Assembly (NCBI GenBank): GCA_050012355.1
Contig: JBEKHI010000060.1
Coordinates: 1-27,529 of the forward strand
DNA from: JBEKHI01 sp050012355
Lineage (GTDB): Bacteria > Actinomycetota > Actinomycetes > Streptosporangiales > Streptosporangiaceae
Direction of reading: 5' to 3'
DNA: 27,529 bases
Part shown: piece after piece, positions 7,501 to 17,276 of the stretch
How positions within the stretch are numbered: position 1 is the stretch's first letter
How the letters are laid out: every line of letters begins with the position of its first letter
Translations under genes and position numbers: made by a program
Notes under the pieces: generated by a model
What the model saw: only the letters and a program-made list of their open reading frames with translations
What the model was told of the DNA's origin: nothing
Databases searched by the model: none

Positions 7501-10107
7501 TTACGCCAGGGCCGCTAGGCGGTCGTTTAGGCGGGTTATGTCCGCTTCGGCGGTCTCTAGGCGCTGGCGGGTTTTCGCGACCACGTCGTCGGGGGCCTTG
7601 GCTAGGAAGCCCTGGTTGGACAGTTTGGCGCTGACCTGTTGTGCTTCCTTGCGGGCGGCCGCGAGATCCTTCTCCAGGCGGCGGCGCTCGGCGGCCACGT
7701 CCACCGTCCCGGCCAGGTCGATCTCGATCGTGGCGCCCTCGGCGACCAGCGAGGCCGATGAGGCGAACCCGTCGGCCGGTTCTGTCAGCCGCAGCAGTGC
7801 CCTGATCGCCGTCTCATGCGGCGCGAGCGGGCCGAGGTCACGCAGCCGGGCGGGGACCCGCTGGCCGGGGCGCAGCCCCTGGTCAGACCGGAACCGCCTG
7901 ATCTCGGTGACCAGCCGCATCAGCGAGGTCAGCTCCGCCTCGGCGGCCGGGTCGCTGAACTCGTACGACGGCCACTGCGCGACCATGACCGAGTCCTGCC
8001 CGGTCAGCGCGGTCCACAGCTCGTCGGTGACGAACGGCATGACCGGGTGCAGCAGGCGCAGCAGGCCATCGAGCACGAAACCCAGGATGTCCCTGGTCCG
8101 CTCGGCCGCGGCCAGATCGTCCGATCCGAGCGAGACCTTCGCCAGCTCCAGGTACCAGTCGCAGAACTCGTCCCAGGCGAAGTGGTACAGCGTCTCGCAG
8201 GCCTTGGAGATCTCGAACCGCTCAAGCAGGTCGTCCACCTCGGCGTTCACCGTGGACAGCCGGGACAGGATCCAGCGTTCGGAGGCGGTCACCGGTTCGG
8301 GGGCGGCGTCCGGAACCCGGGCGCCGTTCAGCAGGGCGAACCTGGCGGCGTTCCAGAGCTTGTTGCAGAAGTTGCGCGAGCCGGCCGCCCAGTCCTCGCT
8401 GGTCGCCACGTCGGCACCCGGGTTCGCGCCGCGGGCCAGCGTGAACCGCACCGCGTCGGCGCCGAACCGCTCGATCCAGTCCAGCGGATCCACCGTGTTG
8501 CCACGGGACTTGGACATCTTCTTGCCGAACTGATCGCGGACCAGGCCGTGCAGCGTGACGATCCGGAACGGGACCGAATCCTCCGGGCCGCGATCGCGCA
8601 TCGCGTACAGCCCGAACAGCATCATCCTGGCCACCCAGAAGAACAAGATGTCGTACCCGGTGACCAGCACGTTCGTCGGGTAGAAGGCCCGCAGGTCGGC
8701 GGTGTCCTCTGGCCAGCCGAGCGTGGAGAACGGCCACAGCCCCGAGGAGAACCAGGTGTCGAGCACGTCCGGATCCTGGGTCCAGCCCTCGGGCACGGAC
8801 TCGCCGGGCGTGAGGCACTTGACCTCGCCGTCCGGGCCGTAGACGACCGGTATCCGGTGTCCCCACCACAGCTGGCGGGAGATGCACCAGTCGTGCATGT
8901 CGTCCACCCAGCTGAAGTAGCGCGCGTTCAGCTCCGGCGGGACGATCTGGACCCGGCCGTCACGCACCGCGTCACCCGCCGCCTCGGCCAGCGACGCGAC
9001 CTTCACGAACCACTGCAGTGACTGGCGCGGCTCGACCACCGTGCCGCATCGGCTGCAGTGCCCGACCGCGTGAATGTACGGGCGCTTCTCGGCGACGATC
9101 CTGCCCTGCTCGCGCAGCGCGGCGACCACGGCCGGGCGCGCTTCGAACCTGTCCAGGCCCTCGAACGGACCGTGGGCGGTGATCACACCGTGCTCGTTCA
9201 GGACGGTGATGGACGGCAGGTCGTGGCGGCGGCCGATCTCGAAGTCGTTCGGGTCGTGCGCCGGGGTCACTTTCACCGCGCCGGTGCCGAACGCGGGATC
9301 GACGTGCTCGTCGGCCACGATCGGGATCCGCCGGCCGGTAAGCGGCAGTTCCACGGTCTTGCCGACCATGTGGCGGTACCGGTCGTCGTCCGGGTGGACC
9401 GCGACGGCGGTGTCGCCAAGCATGGTCTCGGCGCGAGTCGTGGCCACCACGATCTCGGTGCCGGAGTCGCCGTAGCGAATGGACACCAGCTCGCCCTCGT
9501 CGTCGCTGTGATCCACCTCGATGTCCGACAGCGCCGTGAGACAGCGGGGGCACCAGTTGATGATGCGCTCGGCCCGGTAGATCAGGCCATCGTCGAAGAG
9601 CCGCTTAAAGATCGTCTGAACGGCGCGCGACAATCCCTCGTCCATGGTGAACCGCTCGCGGGTCCAGTCCACCGAGTCGCCAAGCCGGCGCATCTGGCCG
9701 AGTATCTTGCCGCCCGACTCGGTCTTCCATTGCCAGACTCGGTCGACGAAGGCCTCCCGGCCCAGGTCGTGCCGGGACAGGCCCTCCTTGGCGAGCTCAC
9801 GCTCGACCACGTTCTGCGTGGCGATACCCGCGTGGTCCATGCCGGGCAGCCACAGCGTCTTGTAGCCCTGCATCCGCCGACGGCGGACCGTCGCGTCCGC
9901 GATCGTGTGGTCAAGCGCGTGACCGACGTGCAGTTGCCCAGTGACGTTCGGCGGCGGCAATACGATGCAGTAGGGCTCGGCGTCGCTCGTCAGGTCCGGC
10001 GTGAAATATCCCGCCTTCTCCCAGTGCTCATAACGGTTCGCCTCAACCTCGGCGGGAGCATATTGCGGCGACAGTGCCTGCTGGCCCGCTGCATCGTTCG
10101 TTGTCAC
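7501..10107 (-). CDS. valS: valyl-tRNA synthetase
   Basis: ValS is the class I synthetase that charges tRNA-Val and edits mis-activated threonine. The 868-residue product has the HIGH-type motif PPPNVTGQLHVGHAL near residue 52 and the KMSKS loop KKMSKSRGNT near residue 529. An editing domain lies between them, with zinc-type cysteine pairs NWCPRC and CSRCG. The C-terminal coiled coil (AAERRRLEKDLAAARKEAQQ to the end) is the tRNA-binding arm. The start is GTG at 10107, nine bases after the stop of the low-complexity membrane protein gene, so the two are probably co-transcribed. The ribosome site AGCAGGA lies inside the end of that upstream gene. Confidence 0.97.
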   Translation of the reverse strand: MTTNDAAGQQALSPQYAPAEVEANRYEHWEKAGYFTPDLTSDAEPYCIVLPPPNVTGQLHVGHALDHTIADATVRRRRMQGYKTLWLPGMDHAGIATQNVVERELAKEGLSRHDLGREAFVDRVWQWKTESGGKILGQMRRLGDSVDWTRERFTMDEGLSRAVQTIFKRLFDDGLIYRAERIINWCPRCLTALSDIEVDHSDDEGELVSIRYGDSGTEIVVATTRAETMLGDTAVAVHPDDDRYRHMVGKTVELPLTGRRIPIVADEHVDPAFGTGAVKVTPAHDPNDFEIGRRHDLPSITVLNEHGVITAHGPFEGLDRFEARPAVVAALREQGRIVAEKRPYIHAVGHCSRCGTVVEPRQSLQWFVKVASLAEAAGDAVRDGRVQIVPPELNARYFSWVDDMHDWCISRQLWWGHRIPVVYGPDGEVKCLTPGESVPEGWTQDPDVLDTWFSSGLWPFSTLGWPEDTADLRAFYPTNVLVTGYDILFFWVARMMLFGLYAMRDRGPEDSVPFRIVTLHGLVRDQFGKKMSKSRGNTVDPLDWIERFGADAVRFTLARGANPGADVATSEDWAAGSRNFCNKLWNAARFALLNGARVPDAAPEPVTASERWILSRLSTVNAEVDDLLERFEISKACETLYHFAWDEFCDWYLELAKVSLGSDDLAAAERTRDILGFVLDGLLRLLHPVMPFVTDELWTALTGQDSVMVAQWPSYEFSDPAAEAELTSLMRLVTEIRRFRSDQGLRPGQRVPARLRDLGPLAPHETAIRALLRLTEPADGFASSASLVAEGATIEIDLAGTVDVAAERRRLEKDLAAARKEAQQVSAKLSNQGFLAKAPDDVVAKTRQRLETAEADITRLNDRLAALA

Positions 10108-10116
10108 GCAGCGAGT

Positions 10117-11673
10117 TTATCCTGCTGGCACCTCAACGCTGTTACGGATGTTCAATGCGTAGGTGGCTGCCGTCGTGTTCGGGATCTCGCTCTGGCCGGT
10201 CGCGTCGAAGTATTCGATCACGGCCAGCGTCTTCGCGGTCACCCAGACGCAGATCGTGCCGCCCGATATTACGCCGCAGCCCATGACACCACCATGCGAG
10301 CCGGGGTTCACCGTGGCGCTCTTAGTCGCTTCCGAAGAAAACGCCTGCGCGATCTGGTCGGGAGTGAAGCTCCCGTTGAATCCGGTGTAAGCGGCCAGCA
10401 GGTCGTTGTTCACCAGGTACGAGCCGGCGACGGTCGATGTGACGGTCCCGGACCCGGTTGACTCCACCTGCTCCTTGACCGTGCCCGAGACCGTCTCGGC
10501 CGCGGAGGTCTGAGCGGCGGGGGCATCCGTATCGGCCTTGTAGCCGCCGGCGGTGGCCGCCTCGATCAGCTTGTACGGCCCGCTGGCCGCCCCTGAGTTC
10601 GCGGCCTTGGCCGACGACGTGGCCTTCGGAGAACTCTGGGCCGGGACGCCGCTGGCCGTATTGGTGCTCGGCGTGCCGAAGTTGCTCTTGGTCACCTGCA
10701 CCGCCGCGGCGGCGATGGCAACCGAGCAGAGCAGCCCGAAGGCGACGCCCGCCAGCGCCTTACCGCTCCGCTTGGCGGGGACCGACGCGAGTGAGGCCAC
10801 CCGGAGCTCAGGGCCGTTACCGTTCCCGCCGGTCGCACCATACTGCGCGGGATCGTACTGCTGCGTCCCGTACTGTCCCGCGCCAAACCGCTCGAGCTGT
10901 CCTTGCCCGTAGGTCCCCGGCGAGTACGCGTCCTGCCCGAGACTCGGCTGCCCGTACCCCGGCTGGCCGTACCCGTCCTGCCCGAAGCCCTGCTGCCCGT
11001 ACCCCGGCTGGCCATACCCCGGCGGCGCGTAGCCCTGCTGGTCGTAGCCCGGCTGCGTGTAACCCGGCTGCCCGAAGCCCTGCTGGTCGTATCCCGGCTG
11101 CGCGTAACCCTGCTGATCGTATCCCGGCTGCGCGTAACCCTGCTGTCCGTAACCCTGCTGCTGCCCGAAGTCTTGCTGCTGCTGTCCGAAATCGTGCTGC
11201 CCGAAATCCTGCTGCTGCCCGTAACCCGGCTGTTCGTAACCCGGCTGCCCGTACCCCTGCGGAGCATAACCTTCCGGCGCGTAGCCCGACGGGGCATAGC
11301 CCTGCTGGCCGAAGCCCTGAGCGCCTTGCTCCCCGTAACCGGCAGCCGCGGCCCAGCTCTGATCGAACCCCTGCTGACCGTCGGCGGCGCTCGGGTCAGC
11401 TGCCGGCTGACCGCCGTTCCCCAAGCCAAGGCCGGCTGGCGCGAACCCACCGGGACGGTATCCCGCCGGACGCCGACCGAGCTGAAAACCGGGTGCGTAG
11501 CCCTCTTCCTGTCCCGCGGACCATGGCGCGACGGCCGATCCCGGCTCCTGCCCGACGAGATAGGAACCTTGCACGGGTTGCGCAGTGTCACCATTTGGCG
11601 GCTGCGAATAACCCTGGGCGACCGGCTCCTGCTGAGGCTCCCATGGAGGCCCGGAGCCGTCCCAACTGCTCAT
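10117..11673 (-). CDS. membrane-anchored protein with G/Q/Y-rich low-complexity domain
   Basis: The 518-residue product is not a family I can name. Residues 1-110 are disordered and Pro/Gly-rich. Residues 112-280 are an imperfect repeat of five-residue units such as QQGYA, QPGYD and QPGYG. A membrane helix follows at about 305-326, preceded by KRSGK, which predicts a cytoplasmic N-terminus. An Ala/Ser/Thr linker (330-370) leads to an outside domain of about 150 residues with two close cysteines (GVMGCGVISGGTICVWV) that may form a disulfide. The layout resembles actinomycete proteins with proline-rich cytosolic tails and a small extracytoplasmic domain. The tyrosine-spaced Gly/Gln composition recalls prion-like domains. 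It sits between clpX and valS and ends nine bases before valS. Confidence 0.85.
   Translation of the reverse strand: MSSWDGSGPPWEPQQEPVAQGYSQPPNGDTAQPVQGSYLVGQEPGSAVAPWSAGQEEGYAPGFQLGRRPAGYRPGGFAPAGLGLGNGGQPAADPSAADGQQGFDQSWAAAAGYGEQGAQGFGQQGYAPSGYAPEGYAPQGYGQPGYEQPGYGQQQDFGQHDFGQQQQDFGQQQGYGQQGYAQPGYDQQGYAQPGYDQQGFGQPGYTQPGYDQQGYAPPGYGQPGYGQQGFGQDGYGQPGYGQPSLGQDAYSPGTYGQGQLERFGAGQYGTQQYDPAQYGATGGNGNGPELRVASLASVPAKRSGKALAGVAFGLLCSVAIAAAAVQVTKSNFGTPSTNTASGVPAQSSPKATSSAKAANSGAASGPYKLIEAATAGGYKADTDAPAAQTSAAETVSGTVKEQVESTGSGTVTSTVAGSYLVNNDLLAAYTGFNGSFTPDQIAQAFSSEATKSATVNPGSHGGVMGCGVISGGTICVWVTAKTLAVIEYFDATGQSEIPNTTAATYALNIRNSVEVPAG
10833..11340. repeat. degenerate 15-30 bp coding repeats
   Basis: This stretch encodes the low-complexity domain. 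On the plus strand it reads as repeated blocks such as CCCGGCTG and CCCTGCTG separated by 7-10 variable bases (for example GCGTAACCCTGCTG twice between 11102 and 11152). The units are pentapeptide multiples, so growth and shrinkage would keep the frame. This is a coding repeat and not a CRISPR array. Confidence 0.8.
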
Positions 11674-11884
11674 ATACGCTCATTCCCCGACGTTCGGAAG
11701 GCGAATGCCAGCCAGCGCCTGCAGTCCCCGACAAGCCCGACCCAGCACTCAGTTCTGACGGGATGAGGCTACAGGAGAATACCCGCATGTCACGAGCAAT
11801 TAGGACAAATCCATTACGCTTTGCTGACCCGAGTCCCGTGGCGGCAACACAGCGTCACACGTAACACTGACCGTCACGACGGCA

Positions 11885-11916
11885 ATGGCCCCTTGATGGA
11901 GTCATCAAGGGGCCAT
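11885..11916 (-). terminator. clpX terminator hairpin
   Basis: A perfect 14-bp stem (ATGGCCCCTTGATG and its complement) with the 4-base loop at 11899-11902 begins 23 bases past the clpX stop. There is no T-run on the minus strand after it, which is common for actinomycete terminators. It separates clpX from the low-complexity protein gene. Confidence 0.7.
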
Positions 11917-11938
11917 CGATTAAGTCACGCCGTTATGG

Positions 11939-13213
<1,275 letters not shown>

Positions 13214-13235
13214 CCAGTTTCTCCTTTACTTGGGG

Positions 13236-13269
13236 CCGCCTGGCAACACCTTGCCGTGTTACCGGGCGG
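13236..13269 (-). promoter_or_regulatory. hairpin in the clpP2-clpX gap
   Basis: Arms 13236-13249 and 13256-13269 pair over 14 positions with one C-A mismatch and one G-U pair around a 6-base loop, ending 23 bases before the clpX start. A second smaller hairpin (GGGTCC-AAT-GGACCC, 13322-13336) lies just past the clpP2 stop. They could set the clpP-to-clpX transcript ratio by attenuation or processing; this is inferred from structure only. Confidence 0.5.
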
Positions 13270-13347
13270 GCAAGTCCCGCCACGCCGCCATGTCCTTGCA
13301 TATCGACGGTACCGCCTCCTGGGGTCCAATGGACCCATCAAACCCCT

Positions 13348-14025
13348 TCAGCGGCCCAGGAGGGAAGAGGTGAATCCTCCCGGTAAGGACGAGACTACCT
13401 CCGGCACGCGGAGCGTGCCCCGCTTCAGGACGTTCAGTACCTCGTCAACGATGCCGTAATCCTTGGCTTCTTCGGCCGTCAGGAACTTGTCACGCTCGAT
13501 ATCCCGGCGAATTTTCTCCTCGTCCTGCGTGGTGTGGCGCGACAGAATAACTTCCATCGCGGCCCGCATCCGCAGAATCTCCCGGGCCTGGATCTCCATG
13601 TCGCTCGACTGGCCGTAGCCACCCTCGGTAGCGGGCTGGTGGATCAGGATCCGGGAGTTGGGCAGCGCCATCCGCTTGCCGGTAGTGCCGGCCGCCAGGA
13701 GCACGGCGGCGGCGCTCGCGGCTTGGCCGATGCAGCAGGTCGTGATGTCCGGCTGGACGAACTGCATGGTGTCGTAGATGGCCATCATCGACGTCATCGA
13801 CCCGCCTGGCGAGTTGATGTACATCGTGATCTCGCGATCGGGGTCGATCGCCTCGAGCGTCAGCAGCTGAGCCATGACGTCGTTGGCGCTGGCGTCGTCG
13901 ATCTGGACGCCGAGGAAGATGATCCGCTCCTCGAAGAGCTTGTTGTACGGGTTCATCTCCTTTACCCCGTACGAGGTCCGCTCGACGAAGGATGGCAGAA
14001 CGTACCTGGACTGCGGTGTAAGCAC
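13348..14025 (-). CDS. clpP2: ATP-dependent Clp protease proteolytic subunit ClpP2
   Basis: ClpP2 forms half of the mixed ClpP1P2 tetradecamer typical of actinomycetes. The serine protease triad is visible: serine in GQAASAAAVLL, histidine in ILIHQPATEGGYG and aspartate in the IERDKFLTAEEA region. Oxyanion-loop residues NSPGGSMTSMMAIYD are conserved. I place the start at the GTG at 14025 (MLTPQSRYVLPSF, 225 residues), which has AAGGA seven bases upstream; a TTG at 14046 that overlaps the clpP1 stop would add seven residues. It is in one operon with clpP1. Confidence 0.96.
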   Translation of the reverse strand: MLTPQSRYVLPSFVERTSYGVKEMNPYNKLFEERIIFLGVQIDDASANDVMAQLLTLEAIDPDREITMYINSPGGSMTSMMAIYDTMQFVQPDITTCCIGQAASAAAVLLAAGTTGKRMALPNSRILIHQPATEGGYGQSSDMEIQAREILRMRAAMEVILSRHTTQDEEKIRRDIERDKFLTAEEAKDYGIVDEVLNVLKRGTLRVPEVVSSLPGGFTSSLLGR

Positions 14026-14042
14026 GTGATTTTCCTTTCCGC

Positions 14043-14717
14043 TCAAGACACCGGGCCGACGGAGGGCACCTCGTTGGCGCTGCGGATCACGTGGTCCACG
14101 AAGCCGTATTCCTTGGCTTCCTCGGCGGTGAACCAGCGGTCGCGGTCGGCGTCCTTCTCGATCTGTTCCACGGTCTGTCCCGTGTGGAACGCGGTCCGCT
14201 CGAACAGGGTCCGCTTGAGGTAGAGCATCTGCTCAGCCTGGATCCTGATGTCGGACGCGGTACCCCCGATGCCACCGCTTGGCTGGTGCATCAGGACCTG
14301 AGTGTGCGGCAGGGCGTACCGCTTGCCCGCGGCACCGGCGGTCAGCAGGAACTGCCCCATGGAGGCAGCCATGCCCATCGCATAGGTGGCCACGTCGTTT
14401 GGCACGAACTGCATGACGTCGTAGATCGCGAGCCCCGCGTACACGGAGCCGCCTGGGGAGTTGATGTAGATGCTGATGTCGCGCTTGCCGTCCTCCGACG
14501 CGAGCAGGATCAGCTCGGCGCAGATGCGGTTCGCGATGTCCTCGTCCACCTGCTGGCCGAGGAAAATAATCCGGTGCCGCAGCAGCCGCGAGAACAGCTG
14601 GTCGATGACCAGCCCGGCGGCGGCGTCCGGTGGAGTCGACCTGGCGACGGTCTCGGCCTCGCGGGCTACGAGGGCGGCCGTCTCGGCCGGCGTTGCAACT
14701 GACAGAGGCTGGGTCAC
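14043..14717 (-). CDS. clpP1: ATP-dependent Clp protease proteolytic subunit ClpP1
   Basis: ClpP1 is the other proteolytic ring of the actinomycete Clp protease. Serine in GMAASMGQFLL, histidine in VLMHQPSGGIGG and aspartate in DRDRWFTAEEA form the triad; NSPGGSVYAGLAIYD lines the oxyanion region. The GTG at 14717 (MTQPLSVATP, 224 residues) is preferred because AGGTGA lies seven bases upstream; the in-frame GTG at 14738 has no good ribosome site. The N-terminal 40 residues before DQLFSRLLRHRIIFL are a longer than usual leader and may be a propeptide. ClpP2 follows within 17 bases. Confidence 0.96.
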   Translation of the reverse strand: MTQPLSVATPAETAALVAREAETVARSTPPDAAAGLVIDQLFSRLLRHRIIFLGQQVDEDIANRICAELILLASEDGKRDISIYINSPGGSVYAGLAIYDVMQFVPNDVATYAMGMAASMGQFLLTAGAAGKRYALPHTQVLMHQPSGGIGGTASDIRIQAEQMLYLKRTLFERTAFHTGQTVEQIEKDADRDRWFTAEEAKEYGFVDHVIRSANEVPSVGPVS

Positions 14718-14801
14718 GAGGTCACCTGCTCCGATCACTTCGGGTGTCGTTGTGCCGACGATAACGCGGCTGAGAAGCGGCTAATGCCAGTGGGGGCTTC
14801 T

Positions 14802-14818
14802 GTTCGCTACCGGCGCAC
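14802..14818. promoter_or_regulatory. candidate ClgR-type operator upstream of clpP1
   Basis: The dyad GTTCGC-N5-GCGCAC stands about 85 bases upstream of the clpP1 start. ClgR, which activates clpP1P2 in actinomycetes, binds CGC-N5-GCG dyads flanked by A/T. Against the corynebacterial consensus as I recall it, this site has two mismatches. The match is short, so chance is possible in GC-rich DNA. Confidence 0.4.
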
Positions 14819-15123
14819 GGGGTTACCGGCGGCCGATGGCGGCGACGACGGCGTTTCGAGCGTTTTGCGGGGTTTGCTGGGGGTGGGGGTGAGGCTGGGG
14901 TTTCGGGCGGGCCGTTCCGGGGTGGCGGGGGCAGAGTGCGGGCGGGCGGCGGCGGGCCTTTGCTGGTTAACGCCGCACCAACCAGCAAAGAGTGTGGTTG
15001 GTGCCACACCCACCAGGAAAAAGCTCCCCGGCCCGGCGGCTCACCACGCTCGTGAGCATCACCAGAACCGGCAGCAGCACCCGCCACTGGCCGACGGAGC
15101 GGCGCCCGACGGCCCTAAAAGAT
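14819..15123. other. tig-clpP1 intergenic region with hairpins
   Basis: This roughly 300-base stretch, part of the 465-base tig-clpP1 gap, shows no credible gene; the frames through it are low-complexity Pro/Arg. It holds two clear dyads: CTTTGCTGGTT with its complement (14958-14968 and 14980-14990, 11-base loop) and GTGTGG/CCACAC (14992-14997 and 15004-15009). They lie upstream of the clpP1 promoter region. No regulator can be assigned. Confidence 0.55.
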
Positions 15124-15160
15124 CTTTGGACCTCTTCCAAGGTACCGAAGAGGTCCAAAG
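15124..15160 (-). terminator. intrinsic terminator of tig
   Basis: Arms 15124-15137 and 15147-15160 form a perfect 14-bp stem (CTTTGGACCTCTTC) with a 9-base loop, 43 bases past the tig stop. On the minus strand the stem is followed by ATCTTTT, a T-rich tail, which supports intrinsic termination and separates tig from the clpP operon. Confidence 0.75.
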
Positions 15161-15203
15161 GTGGCCCTAGGCCCGAACACGCGGAAGGGCCGCGCGGCGG
15201 GGC

Positions 15204-16640
15204 TTACTCCTCGGAGTCCTCGGCGGCCTCAGCCGCTTCTACGACCTCAGCCGACGCGGCGTCGTCGTCCGAGGCGATCTCGGACTCGTCAGCGTCGTCA
15301 GCGTCCTCGGAGTCGCCCGCGACGGACTCGATCACGGACTTGATGTCGACGTCGTTACCGGCCTCGTCGGTGACCTTGACCTTCTCGGCCACCACCGACA
15401 GGGCCTTGCCGCGCAGCACCTCAGAGGCGGCGGCGTTGAGCTGCCCGCTGTCGATGAGCTGCTTGGCAAGCGCATCCGGCGAGACGCCATAACGCGCGGC
15501 CTGCTCCGTGATGAAGTACTCCAGGTCCTGCTGGGTGACGTTCAGGTCCTCGGTCTTGGCGATCTCGTCGAGCACGAGGCCAGCCTTGACTGTCCGCCGG
15601 GACTGGTCCTCAAGCTCGGACTTGAACTCGTCCTCGGACTGGCCGGTCGACTCCAGGTACTCCGGCAGGGTCGCGCCGGCCCGGGTCAGCTGGTCGTCCA
15701 CCGACTGGGTGGCGTGCTCGAGCTCATGCGCGACGAAACCCTCGGGCAGCGGGACTTCCGTCGCGGCGAGCAGGGCGTCCAGCGCCCGGTCGCGGGCCTG
15801 CGAGGCCTGAGTGGCCTTGCGCATCCGCTCGAGCTGCTGCCGGGTCGCGGCCCGGAACTCACCGAGCGTGTCGAACTCGCTTGCCAGCTGCGCGAAGGAG
15901 TCGTCGAGCTCAGGCAGTTCCTTGACCTTCACCGAGTGCACCGTCACGGTGACGTCGGCTTCCTCGCCCTCGGAGTCACCGCCCGCCAGTTCGCCGCGGA
16001 AGGTCGTGGACTCCCCCGCCGACAGCCCCGTGATCGCGTCGTCAAGCCCGTCCATCACGGAACCGCTGCCGACCTCGTAGGAGATGCCGCTCGCCTGGGC
16101 GTCGTCCACCGGGTTCCCGTCGACCGACGCGGACAGGTCGATGGACACGAAGTCGCCCGACTCCGCGGCCCGCTGGACGGTCTTCAGCGACGCGAACCGC
16201 TCACGCAGCGAGTTAAGGTACTCCTCCACGTCATCCGGGCCGACGGTCCCGTTGTCGACCGTGACGGACAGCGTGGACAGGTCGGGGATCGCGAACTCGG
16301 GGCGGATCTCAACCTCGGCCGTGAAGGTCAGTTCCTCGCCGTCATCCAGGTTGGTGACCTCGATCTCCGGCTGCCCGAGCACCCGGAGCTCATTCTCGGT
16401 AACCGCCTTGCTGTACAGGTCAGGGACGGCCTCGTTGAGCGCCTGCTCGAGGACCGCCGCGCGGCCGATCCGCCGGTCGATGATCTGCGGCGGCACCTTC
16501 CCTGGCCGGAAGCCGGGTATGCGAACCTGCCGCGAGACCTCCTTGTAAGCCTTGTCGAGGCTCGTTTTGAGCTCGGAGAACGGAACCTCGACGCTTAGCC
16601 GGACTTTCGTCGGGCTTAGCTCTTCGACGGCGGTCTTCAC
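15204..16640 (-). CDS. tig: trigger factor, ribosome-bound chaperone
   Basis: Trigger factor binds at the ribosome exit tunnel and shields nascent chains. The 478-residue product has the N-terminal ribosome-binding domain with the signature region GFRPGKVPPQIID near residue 44, a FKBP-like peptidyl-prolyl isomerase domain around residues 160-240 (GDFVSIDLSASVDG to VKVKELPELDD) and the long helical C-terminal chaperone domain. The last 40 residues are very acidic (Asp/Glu/Ala/Ser), a common trait of actinomycete trigger factors. The start is GTG at 16640 with GGAG upstream. It stands first in the tig-clpP1-clpP2-clpX order but has its own terminator. Confidence 0.97.
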   Translation of the reverse strand: MKTAVEELSPTKVRLSVEVPFSELKTSLDKAYKEVSRQVRIPGFRPGKVPPQIIDRRIGRAAVLEQALNEAVPDLYSKAVTENELRVLGQPEIEVTNLDDGEELTFTAEVEIRPEFAIPDLSTLSVTVDNGTVGPDDVEEYLNSLRERFASLKTVQRAAESGDFVSIDLSASVDGNPVDDAQASGISYEVGSGSVMDGLDDAITGLSAGESTTFRGELAGGDSEGEEADVTVTVHSVKVKELPELDDSFAQLASEFDTLGEFRAATRQQLERMRKATQASQARDRALDALLAATEVPLPEGFVAHELEHATQSVDDQLTRAGATLPEYLESTGQSEDEFKSELEDQSRRTVKAGLVLDEIAKTEDLNVTQQDLEYFITEQAARYGVSPDALAKQLIDSGQLNAAASEVLRGKALSVVAEKVKVTDEAGNDVDIKSVIESVAGDSEDADDADESEIASDDDAASAEVVEAAEAAEDSEE

Positions 16641-16751
16641 GTCGGTGTCACTCCAGGGTTGCGATTCTCACCCACCGCAGGTAGTCGGCGGGCGCCACAG
16701 ATGCTGACTCAGCGCACGAGTCTATAGGCGCCCAAGTCTAGGGCCTGTCAG

Positions 16752-17168
16752 CTACCGATGCTGCCCAGGCTGACGGTCATCAGGCAGAAGCAGGTGCAGC
16801 ACCCAGCTCACCAGCCCGACGATCAGCGCCCCCTCGACGGCCGCGACAAACCCCGTGACGTGGAACGGGAGCTTCAGATCCCCCGCGATCACGCTGGTCA
16901 GCCACAGCAGCAGCCCGTTGACCACAAGCGCGGCCAAGCCGAGGGTCAGCACGTAGAAGGCGCAGCCGATGACTTTGATAACGGGCTTGAGTACCGAGTT
17001 GATGATGCCGAAGATCAGCGCGACCACCAGCAACGTGCCGGCTTTCGACGCCGCCGACCCGGCCAGCACATGGATGCCAGGCACCACCCACGCCGCGACC
17101 CCCAGCGCAGCGGCCGACACAACCACCCTGATCACGTACTTCACACCAAAAACCATACATGCGGCCAT
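16752..17168 (-). CDS. phage holin family (4-TM) membrane protein
   Basis: The 138-residue protein has four hydrophobic helices and the motifs IIFGIINSVLKPVIKVI-like (ALIFGIINSVLKPVIKVI) and LGLAALVVNGLLLWLT, which mark the small membrane family annotated as phage_holin_4_2. Despite the name, these are chromosomal proteins with no shown lytic role in actinomycetes. The start is uncertain: ATG at 17168, ATG at 17156 or GTG at 17144 (MKYVIRVVV) are all possible and none has a strong ribosome site. There are no phage genes nearby. Confidence 0.8.
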   Translation of the reverse strand: MAACMVFGVKYVIRVVVSAAALGVAAWVVPGIHVLAGSAASKAGTLLVVALIFGIINSVLKPVIKVIGCAFYVLTLGLAALVVNGLLLWLTSVIAGDLKLPFHVTGFVAAVEGALIVGLVSWVLHLLLPDDRQPGQHR

Positions 17169-17194
17169 AACGTCGCGAGTCGGTCCCTGCGGTA

Positions 17195-17250
17195 CCCCAT
17201 GGATGGCCCATCGCTGGGGCTATGGCGCCAGCGATGGGCCATCCATGGGG
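17195..17250. repeat. 52-bp 21-10-21 palindromic element, copy C
   Basis: This is the best palindrome of the family. The 21-bp core arms (17197-17217, starting CCATGGATGGCCCATCGC, and 17228-17248) are exact inverted repeats, and the match extends two bases outward to 23-bp arms. The 10-base spacer is GGCTATGGCG. It lies 27 bases past the stop of the GlxA-like gene and upstream of the holin-family gene. Confidence 0.9.
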
Positions 17251-17276
17251 GTCAGCCAGGGTGCGGGGCAGGGGGG

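Noticed and set aside
10833..11340. Regularly spaced short repeats resembling a CRISPR array
   Set aside because: Units are 15-30 bases, degenerate, in multiples of three and encode pentapeptides in a long open frame; there are no unique spacers of constant length.
14722..15087. Open frame of 121 codons on the minus strand between tig and clpP1
   Set aside because: Its product is low-complexity Pro/Arg, has no ribosome site, and overlaps the clpP1 start region and hairpins; it looks like a GC-rich chance frame.
16752..17168. Prophage remnant suggested by the holin-family gene
   Set aside because: The family is a chromosomal membrane protein family in actinomycetes, and no other phage gene or attachment repeat is near.
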